This document shows, in pieces, positions 1 to 5,598 of a stretch of DNA of 6,210 nucleotides. Origin of the DNA: Sphingobium sp. (GTDB taxonomy: Bacteria > Pseudomonadota > Alphaproteobacteria > Sphingomonadales > Sphingomonadaceae); contig JASBTC010000275.1 in the NCBI GenBank assembly GCA_030148625.1, positions 1 to 6,210 of the forward strand. Reading direction: 5' to 3'. Under the pieces are notes generated by a model, which had not been told where the DNA came from, made no database searches, and saw only the letters and a program-made list of their open reading frames with translations. The position numbers and the translations under genes are program-made. The first letter of the stretch is position 1, and the number at the start of each line of letters is the position of its first letter.

Positions 1-90
1 GGCATCCTCGAGCGCGGTGCGGACGCCCTCGAGCAGCAGGTCGTTGAGATGGTCGTAGAAGCGGGCCTCAACGATCAGAAACTTCGCCAT
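1..90 (-). CDS. ribH: 6,7-dimethyl-8-ribityllumazine synthase (N-terminal fragment)
   Basis: Only the first 30 codons are in the window; the gene runs off the left edge. The translation begins [20 protein letters not shown], which is the typical first strand and helix of alphaproteobacterial lumazine synthase (the [10 protein letters not shown] stretch). The enzyme condenses 5-amino-6-ribitylaminouracil with 3,4-dihydroxy-2-butanone 4-phosphate, the penultimate step of riboflavin synthesis, in the cytoplasm. Two ATG codons stand in tandem (91-93 and 88-90). The second is preferred because the AAGGAG at 98-103 is 7 nt upstream of it and only 4 nt upstream of the first. Either start abuts or overlaps the ribB stop codon (TGA at 90-92), so the two genes are probably translationally coupled and share a transcript. 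Identification is good despite the short length, because the neighbours are all riboflavin genes. Confidence 0.88.
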   Translation of the reverse strand, partial: MAKFLIVEARFYDHLNDLLLEGVRTALEDA

Positions 91-1382
91 CATGCCGCTC
101 CTTTGCAGTCGATCGGGCGTTCGCCGACGATCGAGAGACCATAGCCGTCGAGACCGACCAGAGTGTGGTGGGTGTTGGTGAGCAGGACCATGTCCTGCAC
201 GCCGAGTTCGGTCAGGATCATCGCACCGACGCCATAGTCGCGCAATTCCTCCATATCGGGGGTCGGCAATCCGGCCTTGCGCAGCACCGCGGTGGTGAAG
301 GCATCGTTGCGCTGGCGGTTGATCACCACCACCACGCCGGTGCCCTGCGCCGCGATGATCTCCATCGAGCGCTGCAACATGGTGCCGCGATCGCCGGCCT
401 CGCCGAACAGGTCGCCAAAGGGCGACAGCACGTGCATACGCACCAGCGTCGGCTCCTCGGGATCGATCCGGCCTTTGACCAAAGCGATCTGCTCGGTGCC
501 TGTCGCCTTGTTGTAAAAGGTCATTGCGGTCCAGTCGCCGCCCCAGCGGCTTTCGAAGCGCGCTTCGGCCTTTTTCTGGACGAGATGGTCGTGCTGTCTG
601 CGATAGGCGATGAGGTCGCGGATGGTGCCGATCTTGAGGCCATGTTCCTGCGCGAAGGCGATCAGATCGTCCATGCGCGCCATGGTGCCGTCGTCCTTCA
701 TGATCTCGCAGATCACGCCGGAGGGATTGAGCCCGGCAAGGCGCGAGACGTCGACGGCGGCCTCGGTATGGCCGGCGCGCACCAGCACGCCGCCCTCGCG
801 CGCGACCAGCGGGAAGACATGGCCGGGGGTCACGATCTCTTCCGGCCCCTTCGATGCGTCGATCGCCACCGAGACGGTGCGCGCCCGGTCGGCGGCCGAG
901 ATGCCGGTGGTGACGCCTTCGCGCGCCTCGATCGAGACGGTGAAGGCGGTTTCGTGACGCGTCCCATTGTTGCGGCTCATCAGGTCGAGCCCGAGCTGGT
1001 CGACGCGCGCCTTGGACAGCGCCAGGCAGATCAGTCCGCGGCCATGCTTCGCCATGAAATTGATCGCCGACGGCGTCGCCATCTGCGCCGGGATGATCAG
1101 GTCGCCTTCATTCTCGCGATCCTCGTCGTCGACAAGAATGAACATCCGGCCGTTGCGCGCCTCGTCGATGATCTCCTCGATCGGCACCAATGCGGGCGCG
1201 GCTTCGCGGCGGACGAGATAGGTTTCGAGCTTGCGCAGCGTCTCCGCCGTCGGATTCCACTGCGAATCGTCGAGATTGCGCAGCGAATTGGCGTGGAGCC
1301 CGGCGGCGCGGGCAAGACCGGAGCGCGAAATCGCGCCATCGGTGACGAGGTCGCGGATGCGATCGATCAGCTGAGTGCTCAT
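90..1382 (-). CDS. ribB: HTH-fused 3,4-dihydroxy-2-butanone 4-phosphate synthase with degenerate GTP cyclohydrolase II-like tail (RibBX type)
   Basis: The 430-residue protein has three parts. Residues about 1-60 look like an XRE-type helix-turn-helix ([20 protein letters not shown] at 18-37, then a further helix around 45-57). Residues about 66-265 form the DHBP synthase, which converts ribulose 5-phosphate to formate and 3,4-dihydroxy-2-butanone 4-phosphate; the acidic metal-binding loop [10 protein letters not shown] is at 85-94, with VTTG and SAADR at 157-166, HVFPL at 188-192, [10 protein letters not shown] at 202-211 and CEIM at 225-228, so this half looks fully active. Residues about 285-425 align with GTP cyclohydrolase II but lack its three zinc cysteines (the only Cys is C426) and most of the catalytic segment, keeping the late LLTN...ERPI part. 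This matches the known RibBX variant of proteobacteria, where the tail is not a working cyclohydrolase. The start at 1382 has no Shine-Dalgarno sequence; see the promoter entry. The stop overlaps the ribH start. Confidence 0.93.
   Translation of the reverse strand: MSTQLIDRIRDLVTDGAISRSGLARAAGLHANSLRNLDDSQWNPTAETLRKLETYLVRREAAPALVPIEEIIDEARNGRMFILVDDEDRENEGDLIIPAQMATPSAINFMAKHGRGLICLALSKARVDQLGLDLMSRNNGTRHETAFTVSIEAREGVTTGISAADRARTVSVAIDASKGPEEIVTPGHVFPLVAREGGVLVRAGHTEAAVDVSRLAGLNPSGVICEIMKDDGTMARMDDLIAFAQEHGLKIGTIRDLIAYRRQHDHLVQKKAEARFESRWGGDWTAMTFYNKATGTEQIALVKGRIDPEEPTLVRMHVLSPFGDLFGEAGDRGTMLQRSMEIIAAQGTGVVVVINRQRNDAFTTAVLRKAGLPTPDMEELRDYGVGAMILTELGVQDMVLLTNTHHTLVGLDGYGLSIVGERPIDCKGAA
98..103 (-). 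promoter_or_regulatory. Ribosome binding site of ribH
   Basis: The minus strand reads AAGGAG inside the last codons of the ribB gene, 7 nt before the ATG at 88-90 and 4 nt before the ATG at 91-93. The spacing favours the downstream ATG as the ribH start. Confidence 0.7.
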
Positions 1383-1390
1383 AATGGTCG

Positions 1391-1419
1391 AGTTATCACA
1401 TTGTAATGTGATTTCTCAA
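1391..1419 (-). promoter_or_regulatory. Candidate promoter of ribB-ribH, apparently leaderless
   Basis: On the minus strand, TTGAGA (1414-1419) resembles a -35 element and is followed after 17 nt by ATAACT (1391-1396), or after 16 nt by GATAAC (1392-1397), as a weak -10. Only 8 nt separate the -10 from the ribB ATG at 1382, so transcription would begin at or within a few bases of the start codon. No purine-rich ribosome binding site lies upstream of the ATG, which fits a leaderless message. The -35 match is good (5 of 6 to TTGACA), the -10 only 3 to 4 of 6. This is an inference from hexamer matching. Confidence 0.45.
1395..1412. promoter_or_regulatory. Perfect 18-bp palindromic operator candidate upstream of ribB
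   Basis: The plus strand reads ATCACATTGTAATGTGAT: two 8-bp arms in perfect inverted repeat around a 2-bp centre. It fills the gap between the candidate -35 and -10 of the ribB promoter, where a bound protein would block RNA polymerase. A further copy of the half-site ATCACAT lies at 1427-1433, 32 bp from the first copy, overlapping the ribE stop codon. The element is AT-rich against a strongly GC-rich background, so chance is unlikely. The binding protein is not known; the HTH segment of the adjacent ribB product is a natural candidate. Confidence 0.6.
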
Positions 1420-1432
1420 CCGGAAAATCACA

Positions 1433-2047
1433 TCAGTCTGTCGATTTTTCCAGAACGGCGCGCATGCGCCCGAGATAGCGCGCCAGCACGTCGATCTCGA
1501 TATTGAGCGGACGGCCCGGCGCCAGGGTCGCGAAAGTCGTCATCTCGGCGGTGTGCGGGATGATGTTGATGGTGAAGCGCGTTCCCGCCGCATCATCCTC
1601 GACGGTGTTGACCGTCAGCGAGATGCCGTCGAGCGCGATCGAGCCCTTGGGCGCGATGAAGGGCGCAAGATCGGTCGGCGCGGCGACGACCACGCGATGC
1701 GAATCGCCCTGGGGTTCGACCGCGATCACCGTGCCGATGCCGTCGACATGGCCGGTGACGATATGGCCGCCAAGCTCCTCGCCCAGTTTCATCGCGCGTT
1801 CGAGATTGAGGCGGCTGCCGGCCAGCCATTGCCCTTCGGCGGTGCGCGATCGCGTCTCGCCCGAGACATCGACCGCGAACCAGCCCGGCCCCTTGTCGAC
1901 CACGGTCAGGCAGACGCCCGAACAGGCGATCGACGCGCCGAGATCGACGGTCGCAGTGTCATAAGCGGTCTCGACGACGAGGCGCAGGTCGCCGCGCTGC
2001 TCCGCATTCCGGATGGTGCCGATATCGGTGATGATGCCGGTGAACAT
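1433..2047 (-). CDS. ribE: Riboflavin synthase, alpha chain
   Basis: The 204-residue product begins with the family signature MFTGIITDIG and is built from the two lumazine-binding repeats expected of this trimeric enzyme, which dismutates two 6,7-dimethyl-8-ribityllumazine molecules to riboflavin and the pyrimidine precursor. Repeat one carries GASIACSGVCLTV (37-49) and SGETRSRT (62-69). Repeat two carries LGGHIVTGHVDG (92-103), GSIALDGISLTVN (135-147) and IPHT (163-166). Length is normal for the family. The open frame extends further upstream, but the ATG at 2047 is chosen because MFTG is the conserved N terminus and it falls 10 nt after the ribD stop, with GAAGGG, which overlaps that stop, as ribosome binding site. 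It is probably co-transcribed with ribD; a 50-bp gap with its own candidate promoter separates it from ribB. Confidence 0.97.
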   Translation of the reverse strand: MFTGIITDIGTIRNAEQRGDLRLVVETAYDTATVDLGASIACSGVCLTVVDKGPGWFAVDVSGETRSRTAEGQWLAGSRLNLERAMKLGEELGGHIVTGHVDGIGTVIAVEPQGDSHRVVVAAPTDLAPFIAPKGSIALDGISLTVNTVEDDAAGTRFTINIIPHTAEMTTFATLAPGRPLNIEIDVLARYLGRMRAVLEKSTD

Positions 2048-2057
2048 GGCCGCCCTT

Positions 2058-3032
2058 CTATATTTTGCGGACCCGCTCGTAGACTTCGAGCCGGTCGCTG
2101 CCAAGCGTGCGCGCATCATGGAGACGCCAGTGGCCATGTGCGCCGGCAAGATCGCCAAGCCCGATATCGCCGAGCGCGGCGCGCCCGCCGCCGATCAGGA
2201 TCGGTGCACGATAGAGCAGCAGGCGATCGACCAGATCGGCGGCAAGGAATGCCGATGCCGAGCCCGCGCCCCCCTCGACCAGCACATGATCGCCAGGCAG
2301 ATCGGCGATCGCTCCCGGTGCCGCAAGCCGCTGCCATCCATCGGGCGCATCCATGCCCGCCGACAGGACGTAACGCGCCGGCGAGCGCGCCTCGAGTCCG
2401 GCCAGGCGCACGTCGAGCGTCGGCGCATCGGCCTCGAGCGTGCCGCGCCCGACCACGATCGCTTCGGCGCGGGCGCGCTCCAGATGGCCGTGGCGGCGCG
2501 CAGCCTCGCCGGTGATCCAGCGCGCGCTGCCGTCCGCCATGGCGATACAGCCATCGAGCGACGTGGCGAGCTTCAGGGTGACGAAGGGCCGGCCGAGCGA
2601 CTGGCGCGTCAGGAAACCGGCCATGGAGCGGCGGGCGTCGTCGGCATGGGCGCCATGTTGGACATCGATGCCCGCCGCCTTCAGCGCCGCGAAGCCGCGT
2701 CCGTCGGTCCGCAGGTCGGGATCGCCGATCGCCGCGACGACACCGGCAACACCGGCCTCGATCAGCAGCGACGAACAGGTGGGACCGCGCGGGCTGTCAT
2801 GCGCGCATGGCTCCAGCGTGACATAGGCGATGGCACCCCTGGCCGCGCTGCCGGCCTGGGCCAGCGCCATCGCTTCGGCATGGGGGCGTCCGCCGGGCTG
2901 GGACCAGCCACGCCCGACGACATGGTCGCCATTCACGATCACGCAGCCGACGCAAGGTGCGGGCGCGGTGGTGCCCCGGCCCCGTTCCGCGAGCGCCAGC
3001 GCTGCGGCGACGTAACGCGGATCGGCGCTCAA
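2058..3032 (-). CDS. ribD: Bifunctional diaminohydroxyphosphoribosylaminopyrimidine deaminase / 5-amino-6-(5-phosphoribosylamino)uracil reductase
   Basis: The 324-residue protein carries out the second and third steps of the pyrimidine branch of riboflavin synthesis. The N-terminal zinc deaminase has HAE (51-53, zinc His and catalytic Glu) and a PCAH...RGPTC motif (75-86, zinc cysteines C76 and C86), one residue longer than the usual PCSHxGxTPPC. The C-terminal NADPH-dependent reductase has LKLATSLDGCIA (153-164), RWITGEAAR (171-179), VGRGTLEADAPTL (194-206) and VEGGAGSA (252-259). It is somewhat shorter than the common 360-residue form. One oddity is APAPCVGC (23-30) where the family has NPxVG: the usual Asn is Ala (codon GCA). 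The start is TTG at 3030-3032, overlapping the previous gene's stop in a TTGA junction; no ATG occurs until residue 55, inside the zinc motif region, and no good ribosome binding site is visible, so reinitiation is likely. Confidence 0.95.
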   Translation of the reverse strand: MSADPRYVAAALALAERGRGTTAPAPCVGCVIVNGDHVVGRGWSQPGGRPHAEAMALAQAGSAARGAIAYVTLEPCAHDSPRGPTCSSLLIEAGVAGVVAAIGDPDLRTDGRGFAALKAAGIDVQHGAHADDARRSMAGFLTRQSLGRPFVTLKLATSLDGCIAMADGSARWITGEAARRHGHLERARAEAIVVGRGTLEADAPTLDVRLAGLEARSPARYVLSAGMDAPDGWQRLAAPGAIADLPGDHVLVEGGAGSASAFLAADLVDRLLLYRAPILIGGGRAALGDIGLGDLAGAHGHWRLHDARTLGSDRLEVYERVRKI

Positions 3033-3379
3033 ATGCCGAGATCGTCCAGTTTCTTGTCGAGGCGCTGGAACGATTTCATGCGTTCCTGGCGCAGCTTCTC
3101 GATCTCCGCCTTTCTCTGCTTGTCCTTGATCAGGTCGGCGGCAAGCCGGGCACGGATCTCCTCATCGGAGCGATTGGCCGGCCAGTTCTCGAAATATTGG
3201 ATATCGCGCTTCCACGGCTTTTCGAATTTCGAATCGACATAGAAGCCCGCGATGATCAGCGCCGTGATCATCACCGAAAGAAATCCGAACAGCAGTTCGT
3301 GCCGCTGGCGCTGCGCAAGGAAGCCGCGCAGATCGCGGATCGCACGCACGGGCGAGACGGGACGGGGAAAGATCGCCAT
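3029..3379 (-). CDS. Small single-pass membrane protein of unknown function
   Basis: I do not recognise this 116-residue protein. From the ATG at 3379 it begins MAIFPRPVSP, followed by an Arg-rich stretch (12-26), one hydrophobic helix LLFGFLSVMITALIIAGFYV (29-48), and a highly charged C-terminal half rich in Lys, Arg, Glu and Leu (about 72-113) that should form a long helix or coiled coil. The positive charges before the helix suggest an N-in topology with the charged tail in the periplasm. The frame is open to a GTG at 3430, one base past the tonB stop, which would add 17 residues; the ATG is preferred as it gives a conventional membrane-anchor start, but neither has a clear ribosome binding site. 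Its stop overlaps the TTG start of ribD, and it lies directly after tonB, so it is very likely co-transcribed with both. A role beside TonB at the inner membrane is possible but not shown. Confidence 0.8.
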   Translation of the reverse strand: MAIFPRPVSPVRAIRDLRGFLAQRQRHELLFGFLSVMITALIIAGFYVDSKFEKPWKRDIQYFENWPANRSDEEIRARLAADLIKDKQRKAEIEKLRQERMKSFQRLDKKLDDLGI

Positions 3380-3431
3380 GGCGCCAAGATAGGCGCGCGA
3401 ACGCGGCGACGCCAGCCCCGTCCCTGACACG

Positions 3432-4100
3432 TCAGGTGTCGAGCCTGAATCGGACGGTCATCGTCCGCCAGCTCTCGACCGGCGTGCCATCGCTGGTCGC
3501 GGGGGTAAAACGCCAGCGCTTCATCGCCTGTTCGGCAGTCGCGCGGAAAAAGGCTTCATCGGCCGCCTCCACCTTCTGCACCTCTTTCACCCGGCCATCG
3601 GGGCCGACCAGAACGCGCACCACGACGACGCCTTCCTCGCCCGAACGGATCTTGCCCGGCGGATAAGGGGGCTGAAGTGCTGCGGTATAGCGTGGATCGA
3701 CCTGCGAGCCCTTGAAGACGGGAATGTGTGGCTGTGGCGGCGGTGCGATCACCGTCCCCTCGCCGCTGGATATTCCGCCGACCGGTGGCCGCGGCGGTAA
3801 AGGCGTGAACGGCAACTTATAATCACTGATTGGATCGACGATCAGTGGCTTCGTCACCAAGATCGTGTCTTTGGGCGCTTTCTGAAGCGGCTTCTCCGGC
3901 TCGGCCTGGGGCGGTGGAGGCGGCGGCGGGTCGGACTTTACGTTAATCGCTGTAAAGGTCTTGAACTGCTCAGTAACGACCGCTGGATTGATCAGCAGCA
4001 ACGCGGCGACGGCTCCGCCATTGACTGCGATCGCCGCAGCCAAGCTCAGCGGGCTTCGCGTTTTCTGATCGAGATAGCCTCCTTTGGCATAGACAGACAT
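3432..4100 (-). CDS. tonB: TonB family energy transducer
   Basis: The 222-residue protein has classical TonB architecture: a short cytoplasmic N terminus, a membrane anchor at about 17-38 (LSLAAAIAVNGGAVAALLLI), a long proline-rich periplasmic spacer starting with seven prolines (58-64) and continuing to about 150, and a C-terminal TonB domain from about 145 with YPP (146-148), GVVVVRVLVGPDGRV (157-171) and RWRFTPATSDGTPV (195-208). It would pass proton-motive energy from ExbB/ExbD to outer-membrane TonB-dependent receptors; neither exbB nor exbD is in the window. The frame is open five codons further upstream, but the ATG at 4100 is chosen because a perfect GGAGG (4106-4110) lies 5 nt before it. 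The gene is preceded by a 102-bp gap with an operator-like inverted repeat and followed at once by the membrane protein and ribD. Confidence 0.95.
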   Translation of the reverse strand: MSVYAKGGYLDQKTRSPLSLAAAIAVNGGAVAALLLINPAVVTEQFKTFTAINVKSDPPPPPPPQAEPEKPLQKAPKDTILVTKPLIVDPISDYKLPFTPLPPRPPVGGISSGEGTVIAPPPQPHIPVFKGSQVDPRYTAALQPPYPPGKIRSGEEGVVVVRVLVGPDGRVKEVQKVEAADEAFFRATAEQAMKRWRFTPATSDGTPVESWRTMTVRFRLDT

Positions 4101-4105
4101 GACAT

Positions 4106-4110
4106 CCTCC
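4106..4110 (-). promoter_or_regulatory. Ribosome binding site of tonB, with upstream mini-hairpin
   Basis: The minus strand reads GGAGG five bases before the ATG at 4100 and so fixes the tonB start over the ATG at 4113-4115. Just upstream, CGGGA-TGG-TCCCG at 4115-4127 forms a perfect 5-bp stem with a 3-nt loop in the leader; whether it affects translation is unknown. Confidence 0.75.
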
Positions 4111-4135
4111 ATCACGGGATGGTCCCGCAGAGAAG

Positions 4136-4163
4136 ATGTTACAACATCACATTTGCAAGTAAA
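4136..4163 (-). promoter_or_regulatory. Candidate tonB promoter
   Basis: On the minus strand TTTACT (4158-4163) and TAACAT (4136-4141), 16 nt apart, each match 4 of 6 bases of the standard -35 and -10. Transcription would start near 4129, leaving a leader of about 30 nt to the tonB ATG. The -10 lies inside one arm of the inverted repeat described separately, as expected for a repressible promoter. The hexamers are weak, so the placement is tentative. Confidence 0.35.
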
Positions 4164-4185
4164 GCGCGAAGTGATGTTGTATCAT
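4136..4185. promoter_or_regulatory. Long inverted repeat, operator-like, upstream of tonB
   Basis: ATGTTACAACATCAC (4136-4150) is repeated in inverted orientation as GTGATGTTGTATCAT (4171-4185): 15-bp arms with 14 matches, 11 of them contiguous, separated by 20 nt. The left arm also contains its own perfect palindrome GATGTT-AC-AACATC (4135-4148); the right arm is a poorer version of the same. The low GC of the arms, the 20-nt loop and the lack of a following T-run argue against an intrinsic terminator for gltX, and favour a pair of protein-binding sites flanking the candidate tonB promoter. The 12-bp core ATGTTACAACAT differs by one base from ATGTTATAACAT, the centre of the Zur box reported for the Agrobacterium group, so zinc-dependent control is one option. 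Confidence 0.6.
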
Positions 4186-4202
4186 TGCTTCGGATCGGAG
4201 TG

Positions 4203-5507
4203 TCAGCGCAACCTTTCGAGCGCCCGAATCTTCCCGATCAACGGCAGCAAAGCCGCCATGTCGGGGCCATGGTCGCGCCCGGTCAGCGCCTGGCGCAGCG
4301 GCAGGAAAAGCGGCTTGCCCTTGCGGCCGGTCTTCTCCTTGAGCGCGGCGGTGAGCGCGTGCCAGGGATCGGACGACCAATCGAGCGACTCGGCGACCGC
4401 GGCAGCGTCGGCCAGATAGGCCCGATCCTCATCGGAGAAATCGGGGCGCGCGATCGGCCCTTCGACGACCGACCACCAGTCCGCGACCTGCGCCACGGTT
4501 TCGAGATTGGGGCGGATCGCTCCCCAGGCGATGTCGTCCATGCCCGCAGGCAGCCGGTCGGCGACCGCGCCGAAATCGAGCTGATGGACGATACGTGCGT
4601 TGAGCTGGACCAGCTCGGCTTCGTCGAAGCGCGCCGGCGCGCGGCCGAAATGCGCGAAATCGAACGCGTCGATCAACGGCTGCGGATCGGCGACTGCCTC
4701 GACCGGATCGCTGGTGCCGATCCGTGCAAGCTTGGCGACGAGCGTGACCGGTTCGATCCCGATCTCGCGGAAATGGTCGACGCCCAGCGAACCGAGCCGT
4801 TTGGAGAGCTTGCCTTCGCTGCCCGTCAGCAGCGCCTCGTGCGCGAAGATCGGTGCCGCGCCGCCGAGCGCTTCGAACATCTGGATCTGCGTCGCGGTGT
4901 TCGAGACATGATCCTCGCCGCGCACGACATGGGTGATTCCCATGTCGAGATCGTCGATCGCCGAGGGCAACATATAGAGCCAGCTGCCATCGGCGCGGCG
5001 GATGACCGGATCGGACAGCAGTTTCGGGTCGAAGCGCTGCGGCCCGCGGATGAGGTCGTCCCAGACGATCGGCGCATCATGGTCGAGCCTGAAACGCCAA
5101 TGCGGCTCGCGCCCCTCCGGCACCGGGGCATCGGCGGCCGGGCGCTCATAGACCGGGGGCAGGCCGCGACCGAGCAGCACCTTGCGGCGGAGGTCGAGCT
5201 CCTCGGCGGTCTCATAGCAGGGATAGACCCGGCCGGCCGCGCGGAGTTCCTCGAAACGCACTTCGTAGAGCGCGAAGCGTTCGGACTGGCGCGCTTCGCC
5301 ATCGGGATGAAGGCCGAGCCAGGCGAGGTCGGCGCGGATCGACTCGACAGTCTCTTCGGTCGATCGCGCCATGTCGGTATCGTCGATGCGCAACAGGAAG
5401 CGACCGCCATGCTTCTTCGCCCACATCCAATTGTGGAGCGCGGTGCGGATATTGCCGACATGGAGCCGCCCGGTGGGCGACGGAGCGAAACGGGTCACGA
5501 TTGTCAT
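4203..5507 (-). CDS. gltX: Glutamate--tRNA ligase (short, GluRS2-like)
   Basis: This class I aminoacyl-tRNA synthetase attaches glutamate to its tRNA in the cytoplasm. From the ATG at 5507 it has 434 residues: RFAPSPTGRLHVGN (6-19) holds the HIGH-equivalent site, LLRIDDTD (38-45) the substrate pocket, VVRGEDHVSNT (194-204) the Rossmann-fold active-site strand, and KLSKRLGS (233-240) the KMSKS-equivalent loop. The C-terminal third is helical and long enough for an anticodon-binding domain, which excludes the roughly 300-residue Glu-Q-RS (YadB) type. The usual GluRS zinc cysteines are missing; only C97 is present. Starts at 5519 (ATG) and 5543 (GTG) are also in frame. The 5507 ATG matches the family N terminus best, though none has a convincing ribosome binding site. 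Many alphaproteobacteria carry two GluRS genes, one able to charge tRNA-Gln for later amidation; which role this copy has cannot be told from the window. Confidence 0.95.
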   Translation of the reverse strand: MTIVTRFAPSPTGRLHVGNIRTALHNWMWAKKHGGRFLLRIDDTDMARSTEETVESIRADLAWLGLHPDGEARQSERFALYEVRFEELRAAGRVYPCYETAEELDLRRKVLLGRGLPPVYERPAADAPVPEGREPHWRFRLDHDAPIVWDDLIRGPQRFDPKLLSDPVIRRADGSWLYMLPSAIDDLDMGITHVVRGEDHVSNTATQIQMFEALGGAAPIFAHEALLTGSEGKLSKRLGSLGVDHFREIGIEPVTLVAKLARIGTSDPVEAVADPQPLIDAFDFAHFGRAPARFDEAELVQLNARIVHQLDFGAVADRLPAGMDDIAWGAIRPNLETVAQVADWWSVVEGPIARPDFSDEDRAYLADAAAVAESLDWSSDPWHALTAALKEKTGRKGKPLFLPLRQALTGRDHGPDMAALLPLIGKIRALERLR

Positions 5508-5553
5508 GTGCGCGCTCATACCGTCAATTGCGCGAAAGCGCACGAGTGGCCTT

Positions 5554-5586
5554 TCTCCTCCCCATCGCTATGCGATAGGGAGGAGA
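5554..5586. terminator. Strong imperfect hairpin after nadE
   Basis: TCTCCTCCCCATCGC (5554-5568) and GCGATAGGGAGGAGA (5572-5586) form a 15-bp stem with one C-A mismatch (5563/5577) around a 3-nt loop. It begins 12 nt after the nadE stop and lies before gltX, so it probably marks or protects the 3' end of the nadE transcript. There is no T-run on either side in either direction, so it is not a textbook intrinsic terminator. The CTCCTCCC...GGGAGGAG style resembles small dispersed intergenic palindromes that I recall from sphingomonad genomes, so it may instead be a repeat element. Confidence 0.5.
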
Positions 5587-5598
5587 GCTGAGGCGCGA

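Noticed and set aside
165..1406. 413-residue open frame on the plus strand opposite ribB
   Set aside because: It is antisense to a clearly conserved enzyme, is rich in Arg, His and Asp as expected for the complement of GC-rich coding DNA, and shows no recognisable domain.
1383..1432. FMN riboswitch (RFN element) before ribB
   Set aside because: The gap is only 50 bp and holds none of the conserved multi-stem RFN sequence; the gap before tonB also lacks it.
2013..3242. 409-residue open frame on the plus strand opposite ribD
   Set aside because: Same reasons: a shadow of ribD and its neighbours with biased composition and no plausible start signal.
3423..3436. Palindrome CCTGAC-AC-GTCAGG at the tonB stop codon
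   Set aside because: Six-base arms spanning the stop and the following bases, no T-run, and an alternative overlapping pairing; too short to support a terminator or operator.
4136..4185. Inverted repeat as an intrinsic terminator for gltX
   Set aside because: The stem is AT-rich, the loop is 20 nt and no T-tract follows, so protein-binding sites explain it better.
4119..5591. 490-residue open frame on the plus strand opposite gltX
   Set aside because: It lies entirely over a real synthetase gene, has low-complexity Arg/Asp-rich composition and no motif. High GC makes such long antisense frames common.
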